51,348 bases of DNA from Dermatophilaceae bacterium (GTDB lineage: Bacteria; Actinomycetota; Actinomycetes; Actinomycetales; Dermatophilaceae), in assembly GCA_014377705.1 (NCBI GenBank), contig JACMPC010000018.1, positions 1 through 51,348 on the forward strand. The letters run 5' to 3'. How positions within the stretch are numbered: position 1 is the first letter of the stretch; each line of letters starts with the position of its first letter. Below are positions 42,936 to 51,348 of the stretch, piece after piece. The notes beneath the pieces are model-generated. The model was not told the origin of the DNA, searched no databases, and saw nothing but the letters and a program-made list of their open reading frames with translations. A program made the translations under genes and the position numbers.

Positions 42936-42956
42936 GCTCTGGGGAAACCCAGAAGC
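42936..42956 (-). terminator. Hairpin after the Trp-associated membrane protein gene
   Basis: TCTGGG (42938-42943) and CCCAGA (42948-42953) close a 4-nt loop, with a further GC pair beyond a bulge. It lies 16 nt after the stop at 42972 and would end the hisI-trpE unit. Confidence 0.55.
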
Positions 42957-42971
42957 TCGATACCGCCGTCA

Positions 42972-43535
42972 TCACCGGGCGGTGGGGTCCTCACCGCGGG
43001 AGAGCTGATCCCATTCCGACTCGTGCCCCGGAGCTGGCTCAGGGGCGTCATACCTGCTGGACAGCCCCCGCCAGCGCCGTCCGCCGACGAGCGCGCCCAG
43101 GGCGCCGGCCCCCATGACCACCATCGCGGCGAAGGCGACCCACACCCAACCCCCGGCTCGGCCGTTGGCGACCAGGGTCCCGCTACGTCCGGTGCCGGCA
43201 GCCGCCATGGCCGCCAGGGCACCCCCGGGGTCGGACAGCACCGAGACGACCACTGCCGCGCCCAGGACCGCGGCGATCAGCGCCGAGGAGGCGGCCACGA
43301 AGCGCACCACCCGCCCGGACGTGGCCGCAGCCACGGCCGAGGCCAGGCCCACCAGCGCGGCGGCCATCGCCCCCGGGGCGACGTCCGAGCCCCTGCCACG
43401 CAAGGCGCTGGCGCCGAGCACGGTATCGGCGACCGACCCCTGGACCCACTCGCGTGAACCACTGACAAGGACGAGACAGGAGGCACCCAGCAGCAGCACC
43501 AGCACCGTCCGCTTGCTGGCCAGCCGGTCGATCAC
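42972..43535 (-). CDS. Trp biosynthesis-associated membrane protein (TIGR02234-like)
   Basis: 187 residues with four hydrophobic helices and a polar C-terminus (WDQLSRGEDPTAR). The N-terminal KRTVLVLLLGASCLVLVSG and GSREWVQGSV fit the actinobacterial family found directly after trpE. The role is unknown. Start GTG at 43535 overlaps the trpE stop (GTGA), so it is co-translated with anthranilate synthase. A hairpin follows the stop. Confidence 0.85.
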   Translation of the reverse strand: MIDRLASKRTVLVLLLGASCLVLVSGSREWVQGSVADTVLGASALRGRGSDVAPGAMAAALVGLASAVAAATSGRVVRFVAASSALIAAVLGAAVVVSVLSDPGGALAAMAAAGTGRSGTLVANGRAGGWVWVAFAAMVVMGAGALGALVGGRRWRGLSSRYDAPEPAPGHESEWDQLSRGEDPTAR

Positions 43536-45091
43536 GGTGACCGCAACCCTGCCGCCGAGGCCACGGCCCGCAGGGCAGCCGCGGCCTTGTTGACGCTCTC
43601 CTCGAACTCCAGGCGAGGCACCGAGTCGGCGACGATCCCGCCGCCGGCCTGGACGTAGGCCGTGCCGTCCCTGATCACGGCGGTGCGGATCGCGATCGCC
43701 ATGTCCAGGTCGCCATGGAAGTCGAGGTAGCCGACCACCCCGCCGTAGATGCCGCGCCGGCTCGGCTCGAGCTCGTCGATCAGCGCCATGGCACGCGGTT
43801 TCGGCGCCCCCGAGAGCGTGCCGGCCGGGAAGGTCGCCACGAGCACGTCATAGGCACTCTGCCCGGGCCGGAGGTCGCCGACGACCGTGGACTCCAGGTG
43901 CATGATGTGGCTGTAGCGCCGGATGGTCATGAACTCCACCACGTCGACGGTGCCGGCCTGACACACCCGTTGCAGGTCGTTGCGCGACAGGTCCACGAGC
44001 ATGACGTGCTCGGAGCGTTCCTTGGCGTCGGCCAGCAGGTCCACGCCATGGGCGACGTCTTCCTCAGGGGTGTCGCCCCGCGGCCGGGAGCCCGCGATCG
44101 GGTGGGTGATCGCCCGCCGGCCGGTCACCTTCACCAGTGCCCCCGGACTCGAGCCCACCACGTCGTATGCCGTGCCGTCGGGCGCGGGGAGCCGCAGGAG
44201 GTACATATAAGGGCTGGGGTTCGACGCGCGCAGCACCCGGTAGACGTCGAGCGCGTCGGCGGGGCAGTCCATCGCAAAACGTTGCGAGAGCACGACCTGG
44301 AAGACCTCACCATCGCGGATGGCCTCCTTGCCGGCCTCGACGATGGCGCAGAACTGGTCGGGGGTCTGGTTGCTCGTCGCCTGCGGCACGGCCGGCTCGA
44401 TGACGGCCACGGTGCTCGGGGCCGCGGCGGCCAGGTCCGCTGTCATCCGGTCCAGCCGGCCGACCGCGTCGCTCCACGCCTCGTCCACCCGCTCGTCGGT
44501 CGCGTCGTAGTTGATGGCGTTCGCGACCAGCAGCAGCGACCCGTCCGAGTGGTCCAGGATGGCCAGATCCGTCGCCAGCATCATGGAGAGCTCCGGCAGG
44601 CGCAGCTCGTCCGGCGCGTTGTCCGGGACCCTCTCCCAGCGACGCACGGCGTCATAGCTGATGGCCCCGACCATGCCACCTGTCAACGGCGGCAGGCCCG
44701 GGATCGGATCGGTGGCGAGCGCCGAGACCGTCTCACGCAGGGCCTCGAGCGGGTTGCCGCCGACAGGGACTCCCACCGGTGGGGTGCCGATCCAGTGGGT
44801 GAGGCCGTCCTTCTCTGCCAGCACGGCACTGGAGGCGGCGCCCACGATGGAGTACCGCGACCACACCCCCCCGTGCTCTGCGGACTCCAGCAGGAACGTG
44901 CCCGGCGCATTCTTGGCGAGCTTGCGGTAGACGCCCACCGGCGTCTCGGCGTCGGCGAGCAGCCTGCGCACCACCGGGATGACCCGCCTGGCGCGGGCCA
45001 GCTCGGTGAACGTGTCCAGCGAGGGCCACGTCACGCCATACCCCAGCCTGGGCACACCGCCGGGCACGCTTGCGGGGGTGGAGTCACTCAT
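43532..45091 (-). CDS. trpE: Anthranilate synthase component I
   Basis: Makes anthranilate from chorismate, the first committed step to tryptophan. 519 residues. Chorismate-enzyme motifs: [42 protein letters not shown] and [17 protein letters not shown], with the terminal [11 protein letters not shown]. The N-terminal domain holds the tryptophan feedback site region ([15 protein letters not shown]). Start ATG at 45091 overlaps the hisI stop by 8 nt. No trpG or trpD is in the window. Confidence 0.96.
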   Translation of the reverse strand: MSDSTPASVPGGVPRLGYGVTWPSLDTFTELARARRVIPVVRRLLADAETPVGVYRKLAKNAPGTFLLESAEHGGVWSRYSIVGAASSAVLAEKDGLTHWIGTPPVGVPVGGNPLEALRETVSALATDPIPGLPPLTGGMVGAISYDAVRRWERVPDNAPDELRLPELSMMLATDLAILDHSDGSLLLVANAINYDATDERVDEAWSDAVGRLDRMTADLAAAAPSTVAVIEPAVPQATSNQTPDQFCAIVEAGKEAIRDGEVFQVVLSQRFAMDCPADALDVYRVLRASNPSPYMYLLRLPAPDGTAYDVVGSSPGALVKVTGRRAITHPIAGSRPRGDTPEEDVAHGVDLLADAKERSEHVMLVDLSRNDLQRVCQAGTVDVVEFMTIRRYSHIMHLESTVVGDLRPGQSAYDVLVATFPAGTLSGAPKPRAMALIDELEPSRRGIYGGVVGYLDFHGDLDMAIAIRTAVIRDGTAYVQAGGGIVADSVPRLEFEESVNKAAAALRAVASAAGLRSP

Positions 45092-45491
45092 CCCGGTGAC
45101 CCTCAACCGCGCCCAGGTCATCGTCGCCGAAGCAGGTGCGCGCGCCGGTGTGGCAGGCCGCGCCGACCTGGTCCACCCGGACCAGCAGGGCGTCACCGTC
45201 ACAGTCCAGGGCAACGGTCTTGACGTGCTGGGAGTGGCCCGAGGTGTCGCCCTTGCGCCAGTACTCCCCCCGGCTGCGCGACCAGAAGGTCACCCGCCCG
45301 GAAGTCAGCGTGCGGCGAAGGGCCTCGTCGTCCATCCAGCCGACCATCAGCACCTCGCCGCTGTCGTGTTGCTGCACGACGGCGCACACCAGGCCGTCGC
45401 GGTCGCGCTTGAGACGCGAGGCAAGCTCGGTGGGCAGGATGGAGGGCGAAGGGGCGGAAGGGGTGGAACGGGTGGAAGTCACCCTGCACAT
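45084..45491 (-). CDS. hisI: Phosphoribosyl-AMP cyclohydrolase
   Basis: Third step of histidine synthesis, opening the adenine ring of PR-AMP. About 135 residues. Motifs: [36 protein letters not shown] and the zinc cysteines in [12 protein letters not shown]. The start is unclear: ATG at 45491 is used; GTG at 45482 is three residues shorter. It overlaps trpE, so histidine and tryptophan genes share a transcript here. Confidence 0.93.
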   Translation of the reverse strand: MCRVTSTRSTPSAPSPSILPTELASRLKRDRDGLVCAVVQQHDSGEVLMVGWMDDEALRRTLTSGRVTFWSRSRGEYWRKGDTSGHSQHVKTVALDCDGDALLVRVDQVGAACHTGARTCFGDDDLGAVEGHRDE

Positions 45492-45532
45492 TCTGCCGTG
45501 CGAACCCCCTGGACGAAGGCACCAGACCCGCA

Positions 45533-45949
45533 GTGTTGGATGGACCAGTGCTGACAATCGACCTCGATGTAGTTGTGCTGACCCTCCACGTGCTGGCGGC
45601 GACCATCTGGGTGGGCGGCCAGGTCGTCCTCCTGGCGCTCGTGGGACCGCTGCGCCGGACCGCCCCGGCGGGGCTCGCCCCGGCTGCGCGCACCTTTGCC
45701 TGGGTGGCCTGGCCCGCCTTCGCGGTGCTCGTCCTGACCGGTGGCGCGATGCTCTCCGGAGCAGCCGCGGAGAGTGCCGCCTGGAAGACGACGCTGTTGA
45801 TCAAGATGGCGTTCGTCCTGCTGTCCGGCCTCGGTGCCGCGCTGCACACCCTTCTGAAGAACCCTGCGCTTAAAGGCATCTCGGCAGGCGTTGGCCTGGT
45901 GAGCGCCGTGGCCGTGGTGCTGCTCGGCGTGTCCATCGTCGAAGCCTGA
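45533..45949 (+). CDS. Small CopD-like membrane protein
   Basis: 138 residues with four helices. The first helix carries [17 protein letters not shown], resembling the conserved His and Trp-x-Gly of CopD/DUF-type copper-resistance membrane domains. Start GTG at 45533; GTG at 45548 is also possible. It lies on the + strand, divergent from hisI, 71 bases before the TIGR03085-like gene. A role in copper handling is only suggested by the fold resemblance. Confidence 0.65.
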   Translation: MLDGPVLTIDLDVVVLTLHVLAATIWVGGQVVLLALVGPLRRTAPAGLAPAARTFAWVAWPAFAVLVLTGGAMLSGAAAESAAWKTTLLIKMAFVLLSGLGAALHTLLKNPALKGISAGVGLVSAVAVVLLGVSIVEA

Positions 45950-46019
45950 GCCCGTCGCCCACTGTCAGATGGGCCACTTCCGTGGTTCGAGGCAGCGGCC
46001 GGGATGTCAGGATGACGGC

Positions 46020-46637
46020 ATGACACGCTTCGCCAGAAACGAACGCCGGGGCCTGTGCGACACTTTCGAACGCGTTGGTCCCGACGCGCCGACGTTGTGC
46101 TCGCCGTGGCGGACCCGCGATCTTGCCGCCCATCTCGTGGTGCGCGAGGGGCGGCCCGATGTCTCCGCGGGCATCCTGGTGCCCGCTCTGGCCGGCCGCC
46201 TGGAGAAGGTGCAGAACGGGTATGCCGCGTGGGAGTGGCCGCGACTGGTCAACAAGGTTCGCACGGGTCCCCCATCCTGGTCTCCGACCTCCTTGCGCTC
46301 CGTGGACGAGGCGACGAACACCGCCGAGTTCTTCGTCCACCATGAAGACGTGCTGCGCGCCGGGCACGAGTGGGTCTCCCGGGAGCTTCCCGACGATCTG
46401 GAGTCGGCGCTGTGGGGAATCGTCTCCAGGGTCGCCCGGCTGCAGCTGGCCCGGTCCGCGGTGGGAGTTGTCCTGGTGGCCCCCTCCTACGGCGAGCGTC
46501 GGGTCCACGCCAAGACCGATCAGGGCACGGTCGAGATCACCGGCAAGCCCGGCGAGCTCCTCCTCTACTCCTTCGGCCGCAAGGACGTAGCCCAGGTGGA
46601 CGTGACCGGCTCCGAAGAAGCCCTAGCCGCCATCTAA
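46020..46637 (+). CDS. TIGR03085-like DinB/MDMPI-superfamily protein
   Basis: 205 residues of the mycothiol-dependent maleylpyruvate isomerase superfamily, TIGR03085 type. It opens RFARNERRGLCDTFERVGP and has the metal-binding motif CSPWRTRDLAAHLVVREGRP and FFVHHEDVLRAG, giving three conserved histidines. Substrate unknown. Start ATG at 46020, with AGGATGA upstream. The stop codon runs directly into a four-copy tandem repeat. Its place between hisI and hisF is typical for these genes in Actinobacteria. Confidence 0.85.
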   Translation: MTRFARNERRGLCDTFERVGPDAPTLCSPWRTRDLAAHLVVREGRPDVSAGILVPALAGRLEKVQNGYAAWEWPRLVNKVRTGPPSWSPTSLRSVDEATNTAEFFVHHEDVLRAGHEWVSRELPDDLESALWGIVSRVARLQLARSAVGVVLVAPSYGERRVHAKTDQGTVEITGKPGELLLYSFGRKDVAQVDVTGSEEALAAI

Positions 46638-46762
46638 CCCGCAAACCTAGGGTCGGTGCCGGCTTCAACCCGGCAAACCTCGGGACGGTGCCGGCTTCAA
46701 CCCGGCAAACCTCGGGACGGTGCAAACTTAAAACCCGCAAACCTCGGGACGGTGGCGGCTTC
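46636..46762. repeat. Four-copy 32-bp tandem repeat with internal hairpins
   Basis: Units start at 46636, 46667, 46699 and 46731 (31, 32, 32 and 32 bp). The core is CAAACCT-GGG-CGGTG. Where one unit meets the next, GCCGG-CTTCAAC-CCGGC forms a hairpin (46658-46674 and 46690-46706). The first copy overlaps the last bases of the upstream stop codon. The array fills the gap between convergent genes. A related inverted copy lies at 51321-51340. Confidence 0.85.
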
Positions 46763-46830
46763 AGGTCACTCGGGCCGCCTGCCAGCGAGACTCGCGCACA
46801 CTTGGCGCGCCACAATCTCCGCGATCGCTT

Positions 46831-47604
46831 TCAGCGGACGGGCAGCCCGTGGCTGCGCAGTGCTTCCTTCACCTGACCGATGGTCAGCTCGCCGAAGTGG
46901 AAGACACTGGCCGCGAGCACCGCGTCCGCCCCTGCCTCGACGGCCGGTGCGAAATCGGCGATCACACCAGCGCCGCCGCTGGCGATCAGAGGCACAGTCA
47001 CCGCGCGCCTGACGGCCTCGATCAGCTCAAGGTCGAACCCGCCCTTGGTGCCGTCGGCGTCCATCGAGTTCAGCAGGATCTCCCCGGCGCCCAGCTCGGC
47101 CGCCCGCGCGCACCACGCGATCGCGTCGAGGCCGGTCCCCTGGCGCCCACCGTGGGTGGTCACCTCAAACCCGCTGGTGGGCGAACCCGACGCGTCGCGG
47201 CGGCGCCGCACATCTGCCGACAGCACCAGGACCTGAGAACCGAAACGATCCGCGATGTCACCGATCAGGCCCGGCCGGGAGATTGCCGCCGTGTTGACCC
47301 CGACCTTGTCCGCCCCTGCCCGTAGCAGGCGGTCCACGTCGTGGACCTCCCGCACGCCACCGCCGACGGTCAGCGGGATGAAGACCTGCTCGGCGGTTCG
47401 GCGGACCACGTCATACGTCGTCTCGCGGTTGCCGCTGCTGGCGGTGACGTCAAGGAAGGTCAGCTCATCGGCGCCCTGAGCGTCATACCGCTTGGCGAGC
47501 TCAACAGGATCACCGGCATCACGGAGGTTCTCGAAGTTGACCCCTTTGACCACGCGGCCGGCGTCAACATCAAGGCAGGGGATGACCCGTATCGCGACAC
47601 TCAC
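46831..47604 (-). CDS. hisF: Imidazole glycerol phosphate synthase subunit HisF
   Basis: Cyclase subunit that, with HisH, makes imidazole glycerol phosphate and AICAR. 257 residues, TIM barrel. Catalytic Asp residues are in [14 protein letters not shown] and [11 protein letters not shown]. Phosphate loops: [15 protein letters not shown] and [14 protein letters not shown]. Start GTG at 47604, with TACGCT 6 nt upstream. The hisH and hisA partners are outside the window. Divergent from the P-loop kinase gene. Confidence 0.95.
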   Translation of the reverse strand: MSVAIRVIPCLDVDAGRVVKGVNFENLRDAGDPVELAKRYDAQGADELTFLDVTASSGNRETTYDVVRRTAEQVFIPLTVGGGVREVHDVDRLLRAGADKVGVNTAAISRPGLIGDIADRFGSQVLVLSADVRRRRDASGSPTSGFEVTTHGGRQGTGLDAIAWCARAAELGAGEILLNSMDADGTKGGFDLELIEAVRRAVTVPLIASGGAGVIADFAPAVEAGADAVLAASVFHFGELTIGQVKEALRSHGLPVR

Positions 47605-47610
47605 CACACG

Positions 47611-47616
47611 AGCGTA
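47611..47616 (-). promoter_or_regulatory. -10 element of hisF, leaderless start
   Basis: TACGCT on the - strand, 6 nt before GTG 47604. Confidence 0.4.
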
Positions 47617-47646
47617 CCGACCAGCATCGGACTGTCTGCGGCGCTC

Positions 47647-47652
47647 TACAGT
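47647..47652 (+). promoter_or_regulatory. -10 element of the P-loop kinase gene, leaderless start
   Basis: TACAGT, 6 nt before ATG 47659, back to back with the hisF -10 in a 54-base divergent gap. Confidence 0.45.
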
Positions 47653-47658
47653 CCAGAC

Positions 47659-48249
47659 ATGCACTTCACCAAGGCAGACGAGGTGATCGCGGCGGCTCTT
47701 GTGATCATCAACGACGCCCAGAAGCGCTGCGGCACAACGAAGGTCGTCGCCATCGACGGTCCGAGCGGTGCGGGCAAGACCGACTTCACCGTCGCTCTGG
47801 CCGATCGGCTCCCGCACGCACGAGTCATCCACATGGACGACCTCTACCCCGGCTGGGACGGACTGACGCAGGCTGTTGCCGACGTGCACGACCAGGTTCT
47901 GGCCCCGCTCGCTCGCGGTGAGCAGGCGGCATACCGCCGATGGGACTGGGAGAACGATCGGTATGGCGAGTGGCTCAGCCTGCCTCCCACCTCCCTCCTG
48001 CTCCTGGAGGGGGTGGGGTCCGGCGCGCAGCCGGGCCGGCAGCTCGAGTCGGCGCTCATCTGGCTGGAGGCGGGCCGTGATGAACGATTCCGGCGGGGCA
48101 TCGAGCGTGACGGCGACTCGTATCTGCCGCACTGGCAGCGCTGGGCTGCCGGCGAGGAGGCCCTGTTCGCGGCCGACGGGACGCGCGGCACGGCGGACCT
48201 CATCGTGCACACCGGGTCGCCACCGGTGGGCGGCCTTGAACCCTTGTAG
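47659..48249 (+). CDS. P-loop kinase, uridine kinase-like
   Basis: 196 residues. Walker A is [18 protein letters not shown], then a [14 protein letters not shown] motif like the substrate-binding Asp-Asp of uridine kinases, [11 protein letters not shown] and [10 protein letters not shown]. This fits the uridine kinase/phosphoribulokinase family, but several actinobacterial members have no tested substrate. The start is ATG at 47659; the longer frame to 47341 lies antisense to hisF. The stop overlaps a TAGAAT hexamer that may start the next gene. Confidence 0.82.
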   Translation: MHFTKADEVIAAALVIINDAQKRCGTTKVVAIDGPSGAGKTDFTVALADRLPHARVIHMDDLYPGWDGLTQAVADVHDQVLAPLARGEQAAYRRWDWENDRYGEWLSLPPTSLLLLEGVGSGAQPGRQLESALIWLEAGRDERFRRGIERDGDSYLPHWQRWAAGEEALFAADGTRGTADLIVHTGSPPVGGLEPL

Positions 48250-48252
48250 AAT
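48247..48252 (+). promoter_or_regulatory. Possible -10 of the FUSC gene
   Basis: TAGAAT (48247-48252) overlaps the kinase stop codon and lies 54 nt before ATG 48307. The -35 region is poor. Confidence 0.3.
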
Positions 48253-48306
48253 CGACCAACCTGAGGGCTGCGGAAGCTGCGACCTACGACCAGAACGGCT
48301 AAGCCC

Positions 48307-49479
48307 ATGACCTCCCTGATCGCTCGGTGGCGCTCGTGGGGCGCGGCGCTGGCACCCCGCGCGGCGCAACGCTCCAAAGCGTCGATGGGTCAACGATTCG
48401 CACGACTTCGCCAACGGTCGTTCTTCATTGTTCAATGTTCCACGGCGGCGGCGGTGGCCTGGTGGGTTGCCACGGGCCTGCTCCATCACCAGAACGCTTT
48501 CTTCGCACCGGTCACGGTCATGCTCTGCCTGGGCATGTCCTACGGTCAGCGGCTTCGGCGCGTCATCGACGTCACGATAGGGGTGGCGATCGGAGTGCTG
48601 GTCGGTGACATCTTCGTGCACTTCGCCGGCTCGGGGGTCTGGCAGATCGCGCTGGTGGCCCTCACCGCCATGACGATTGCGGTGCTGTTCGGGGCCGGCA
48701 CGATGTTGGTGACCCAGGCGGGTGTTCAGTCGGTCATCGTCACCACTTTGGTGGTCCAGCAGGAGTATGCCGTGAGCCGCTGGGTCGACGCCGTGGTCGG
48801 GGGCTGCGTCGCCCTCCTGGCAGCGACGATCACCCCTGCGTCCCCACTTCGCCGGCCGCGGGCACAGGCAGCAGTCGTCGTCGAGGAGCTCTCCTCGATC
48901 CTCACCTGCACCGCCAGAGCCCTGCGCCAGTCCGACCTGGACCTGGCCATCGCTACGCTGACACGGGCCCGCAACTCAGAGCATGCCCTGGACGAGCTGC
49001 GTGATCTCTCCGCGGAGGGTATCGCCGTGGTCCGGCTCTCACCGTTCAGGCGACGACATCTGCCAGGAGTGCAGGCGATCGCCGACCTGATGGAGCCTCT
49101 GGACCGCGCGATCCGCAACATCCGTGTCCTGGTGCGGCGTGCCTCGGTCGCGGTCAGGGTCGGCGAAGAGGTCCCGGCCCCCTATGTGGACCTGATCTCG
49201 TCGCTGGCTGACGTCACCGCCGAGATTGCGGTTCAGCTCGGTGAGCGGCGGCTGGCCACCGGCTCTCGCGCCGCCCTTGCTGCGCTGGCGCGATCATCCT
49301 CGCAGGTGGAGCCTCAGACGAGCCTGTCGGCTGAGGTCATCCGCGCCCAGGTACGGTCCGTCGTCGTGGATCTGCTCATGCTCACCGGCCTGACGTATGT
49401 CGAGGCCTGTACCCGGGTTCCCGCCCCTGCGGACGGACTCGCGGACGACTACGACGAGGCGACGCCTGACCTCGGCTGA
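48307..49479 (+). CDS. FUSC-family membrane protein
   Basis: 390 residues. Residues about 38-175 form six hydrophobic helices of the FUSC/aromatic-acid exporter type ([36 protein letters not shown]). The C-terminal 200 residues are cytoplasmic, helical and charged. Related proteins export aromatic compounds or are involved in resistance, but the function here is unproven. Start ATG at 48307; there is no clear Shine-Dalgarno sequence. It is 57 nt downstream of the kinase gene. Confidence 0.8.
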   Translation: MTSLIARWRSWGAALAPRAAQRSKASMGQRFARLRQRSFFIVQCSTAAAVAWWVATGLLHHQNAFFAPVTVMLCLGMSYGQRLRRVIDVTIGVAIGVLVGDIFVHFAGSGVWQIALVALTAMTIAVLFGAGTMLVTQAGVQSVIVTTLVVQQEYAVSRWVDAVVGGCVALLAATITPASPLRRPRAQAAVVVEELSSILTCTARALRQSDLDLAIATLTRARNSEHALDELRDLSAEGIAVVRLSPFRRRHLPGVQAIADLMEPLDRAIRNIRVLVRRASVAVRVGEEVPAPYVDLISSLADVTAEIAVQLGERRLATGSRAALAALARSSSQVEPQTSLSAEVIRAQVRSVVVDLLMLTGLTYVEACTRVPAPADGLADDYDEATPDLG

Positions 49480-49506
49480 CCCTGACGTCTGATCCGTCCT
49501 GCTCAT

Positions 49507-49542
49507 CTGATCTCCCCTGAACTCGACTGATCTCCCCTGAAC
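49507..49542. repeat. Two 16-bp direct repeats after the FUSC gene
   Basis: CTGATCTCCCCTGAAC at 49507-49522 and 49527-49542, period 20, between convergent genes. Confidence 0.8.
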
Positions 49543-49568
49543 CCGTGGTCATCGGGCCGACGAAGACC

Positions 49569-50054
49569 TCAGTCAGTGGTGCGGGGCCGGCTGTGGACCT
49601 GTACCAGCGCCGACAACCGCGACGCCTCGGCCCGGCCGAAGACACCGTCGGCCTTCTGGATCGCCATCACCGCAACGGTATCGGTGTCGTCGAGGTCCAC
49701 GCTCACCCAGGGAGCGCCGCCCCCGAACTGCACACGGATGATCTGCGCCCACTCCACGGTGCGGGTGGTGACCAGGTTGCGGATCACCAGTCCCTGCGTG
49801 GAGGGGATAGCCCGAATCGAGGCGAAGCGCCAAAGGGCCGTTGTGAAGGCAAGGCCGCACAGGACCAGGATCAACCGGTCCAGCAGTCCCCAGCCGCCGA
49901 ACTGCGGATCCACCCACGGCATCGACAGCGCGACCCCGGTGAAGATCACCAGGGACAGCGCTGACATCGTCAGGGCGACTCTGCGGCCCCGGTGCGGACG
50001 AAACACGGCATACGGGTCCGACCGGGTGCCACCGTCATTCGGTTTGCCGGGCAT
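49569..50054 (-). CDS. PH-domain membrane protein next to hisG
   Basis: 161 residues. Two transmembrane helices (about residues 29-50 and 60-78) are followed by a bacterial PH-like domain (LVIRNLVTTRTVEWAQIIRV, then PWVSVDLDDTDTVAVMAI). This protein follows hisG in many Actinobacteria; its role is unknown. Start ATG at 50054 shares a base with the hisG stop (TGATG), so translation is coupled. Confidence 0.85.
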   Translation of the reverse strand: MPGKPNDGGTRSDPYAVFRPHRGRRVALTMSALSLVIFTGVALSMPWVDPQFGGWGLLDRLILVLCGLAFTTALWRFASIRAIPSTQGLVIRNLVTTRTVEWAQIIRVQFGGGAPWVSVDLDDTDTVAVMAIQKADGVFGRAEASRLSALVQVHSRPRTTD

Positions 50055-50899
50055 CAGAGCCGGCACGCGGCAATATCGGTGACCAGGATCGCTCGCGCGC
50101 CAAGATCGTAGAGGTCGTCCATCAGCTGGTTCGTGCGGTTGCGCGGCACCATGGAACGCACTGCGACGTAGCCCTTCTCGTGCAGCGGTGACACCGTCGG
50201 CGACTCCAGGCCGGGGGTGAGGGCGCAGGCTCTTTCAACCAGCTCAACCCGGACGTCATAGTCCATCATCACGTAGCGGTGCGCGGTGATGACGCCCTGG
50301 AGACGGCGGGTCAGGATATCGAGGGCGCCCTGCGACTGGTTGCCCATCCGCTGGATGAGGACCGCCTCGCTGCGCAGGATCGGGTCGCCGAAGACCTCGA
50401 GGCCCTGCTGACGCATCGTGGACCCGGTCTCGACGACATCCGCGATCACGTCCGCCACCCCGAGCGTGATGGCAGTCTCGACGGCGCCGTCGAGCCGAAC
50501 GACGTCTGCCGAGACACCATGCTCGGCCAGATGCGCCGACACCAGCCCGGCGTAGCTGGTCGCGACCCGCTTGCCGTCAATGTCCTGGACGCTCGTGGCG
50601 ACACCTGGTCGAGCGGCGTACCGGAAGGTCGAGGCGGCGAAGCCCAGGGGCATCGCCTCGACCGCGGCGGCTTTCGAGTCCAAGAGGAGGTCGCGACCGG
50701 TGATGCCGCCGTCGAGACTACCTGAGCCGACGTACACCGCTATGTCACGCGGGCGCAGGAAGAAGAACTCGATGTCCTGTTCGACGTCGGTCAGCACGAG
50801 CTCCTTGGGGTCACGACGGCCCCGGTACCCGGCCTCACGCAGCATCTCGGCGGCTGCAACAGACAGAGAACCCTTGTTGGGCACGGCAATTCGTAACAT
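50054..50899 (-). CDS. hisG: ATP phosphoribosyltransferase, long form
   Basis: First enzyme of histidine synthesis, joining ATP and PRPP; feedback inhibited by histidine. 281 residues, the long (HisG_L) form with a C-terminal regulatory domain. Motifs: LRIAVPNKGSLSVAAAEML, the PRPP loop region GVADVIADVVETGSTM and the ACT-like C-terminus (SPTVSPLHEKGYVAVRSMV). Start ATG at 50899 with AGGA about 10 nt upstream. Downstream of hisE by 36 nt. Confidence 0.95.
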   Translation of the reverse strand: MLRIAVPNKGSLSVAAAEMLREAGYRGRRDPKELVLTDVEQDIEFFFLRPRDIAVYVGSGSLDGGITGRDLLLDSKAAAVEAMPLGFAASTFRYAARPGVATSVQDIDGKRVATSYAGLVSAHLAEHGVSADVVRLDGAVETAITLGVADVIADVVETGSTMRQQGLEVFGDPILRSEAVLIQRMGNQSQGALDILTRRLQGVITAHRYVMMDYDVRVELVERACALTPGLESPTVSPLHEKGYVAVRSMVPRNRTNQLMDDLYDLGARAILVTDIAACRL

Positions 50900-50935
50900 C
50901 TGATGAGGTCCTAGCGTTGCGGATGGGCAGTCGGG

Positions 50936-51199
50936 TCAGAGGTGGGCGTAGACGTCTTCCAGCGAGATGTCAGCGGCAATCATCAGCACCTGGAGGTGAT
51001 AGACCAGCTGGCTGATCTCCTCGGCGGTGCGCGTCGCGCCCTCGTACTCAGCAGCCATCCACACCTCGGCCGCCTCTTCGACGATCTTCTTGCCGATGGC
51101 ATGGACTCCTGCGTCCAGCTCGATGACGGTGCCCGACCCCTGCGGGCGGGTGGCAGCCTTGTCGGTCAACTCGGCAAACAACTGCTCAAAGGTCTTCAC
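50936..51199 (-). CDS. hisE: Phosphoribosyl-ATP pyrophosphatase
   Basis: Second step of histidine synthesis, hydrolysing PR-ATP to PR-AMP, the substrate of HisI. About 87 residues, an all-helical MazG-like fold with the metal-binding motif [19 protein letters not shown] and [15 protein letters not shown]. Start GTG at 51199 is used; TTG at 51208 adds three residues. TAACCT lies 8 nt upstream of the GTG. Confidence 0.93.
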   Translation of the reverse strand: MKTFEQLFAELTDKAATRPQGSGTVIELDAGVHAIGKKIVEEAAEVWMAAEYEGATRTAEEISQLVYHLQVLMIAADISLEDVYAHL

Positions 51200-51207
51200 A
51201 GGGGACA

Positions 51208-51213
51208 AGGTTA
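51208..51213 (-). promoter_or_regulatory. Possible -10 of hisE
   Basis: TAACCT on the - strand, 8 nt before GTG 51199; no clear -35. Confidence 0.3.
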
Positions 51214-51313
51214 CTGGGCAAGCACCGTTCTGCCCTCACCCGACAGACAGAGGTACGAATGGCCGGGCCGCAAAGAGAGCTTGCGGGCCTGCCGGCGCCG
51301 GATCCAGCGCCCA

Positions 51314-51340
51314 GTAGCCCGCACCATCCCTAGGTTTGGC
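51314..51340 (-). repeat. Inverted copy of the 46.6-kb repeat
   Basis: On the - strand this reads GCCAAACCTAGGGATGGTGC followed by GGGCTAC. It matches the first unit at 46636 (GCAAACCTAGGGTCGGTGC, then CGGCTTC), so the two are members of one dispersed family. The rest of 51214-51348 shows no gene. Confidence 0.6.
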
Positions 51341-51348
51341 CACTAGCC

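Noticed and set aside
42760-42971. Trp attenuator or T-box leader
   Set aside because: No short frame with consecutive Trp codons and no T-box consensus seen; only a promoter and a terminator-like hairpin.
46636-46762. CRISPR array
   Set aside because: Units are contiguous 32-bp tandem copies with no unique spacers and no cas genes nearby.

Overview
The window is 51.3 kb of dense, GC-rich actinobacterial chromosome. The gene content is mycothiol-type enzymes, an ANTAR response regulator, a CoaE fused to a GrpB domain, the Trp-associated membrane proteins and the PH protein next to hisG. These, with GTG/TTG starts and leaderless promoters, point to Actinomycetes. A member of Micrococcales such as Intrasporangiaceae/Dermatophilaceae is my inference and is not proven. 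The order hisF-hisI-trpE-trpC-trpB-trpA-lgt ... pyk ... pdtaR ... polA-rpsA-coaE-uvrB ... MBL-uvrA broadly follows the Rv1605-Rv1638 segment of Mycobacterium tuberculosis, so most of this is conserved core chromosome. I see no insertion sequence, prophage, integrase or CRISPR array.

Layout. 0.2-5.8 kb: a five-gene branched-chain amino acid-type ABC importer (livKHMGF, + strand) whose LivM carries about 210 extra N-terminal residues. A strong hairpin separates livK from the permease genes. 5.9-9.1 kb: uvrA (-), with a Lys/Ala/Thr repeat tail. It is divergent from a + strand operon (9.2-12.4 kb) of a GH15 enzyme, a mycothiol-dependent maleylpyruvate isomerase-like protein and a metallo-beta-lactamase-fold hydrolase. 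12.7-14.8 kb: an EamA exporter (+) convergent with terC (-), which has a yybP-ykoY-like leader. 15.1-20.3 kb: uvrB, coaE-grpB and rpsA (-). 20.6-21.4 kb: a methyltransferase (+). 21.5-24.7 kb: a coupled pair (-) made of a small polytopic membrane protein and an 879-residue secreted, membrane-anchored, helical-repeat protein. 24.9-27.6 kb: polA (-). 27.6-28.9 kb: a hotdog thioesterase and a DUF554 protein (+).

28.9-45.5 kb is a long - strand block. In transcription order it holds hisI, trpE, a Trp-associated membrane protein, a HGxxPAAW-like protein, trpC, trpB, trpA, a MauE/DoxX protein, a DsbA-like protein, lgt, gltB, gltD, pyk, tRNA-Leu(CAA) and a PdtaR-type antiterminator. Together they cover tryptophan synthesis, glutamate synthesis, lipoprotein maturation and extracytoplasmic thiol chemistry. 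45.5-51.3 kb: two small + strand genes (CopD-like and TIGR03085), hisF (-), a P-loop kinase and a FUSC protein (+), then a PH-domain protein, hisG and hisE (-).

Two patterns cut across the window. First, about ten genes have a TANNNT hexamer 6-7 nt before a start codon that mostly lacks a Shine-Dalgarno sequence, the signature of leaderless transcription. Second, many gene ends carry short tandem direct repeats with a different unit at each site, sometimes running into the coding sequence. The repeat array at 46.6-46.8 kb has a related inverted copy at the right edge of the window. The best candidate for undescribed biology is the 21.5-24.7 kb pair; everything else is recognisable core machinery.
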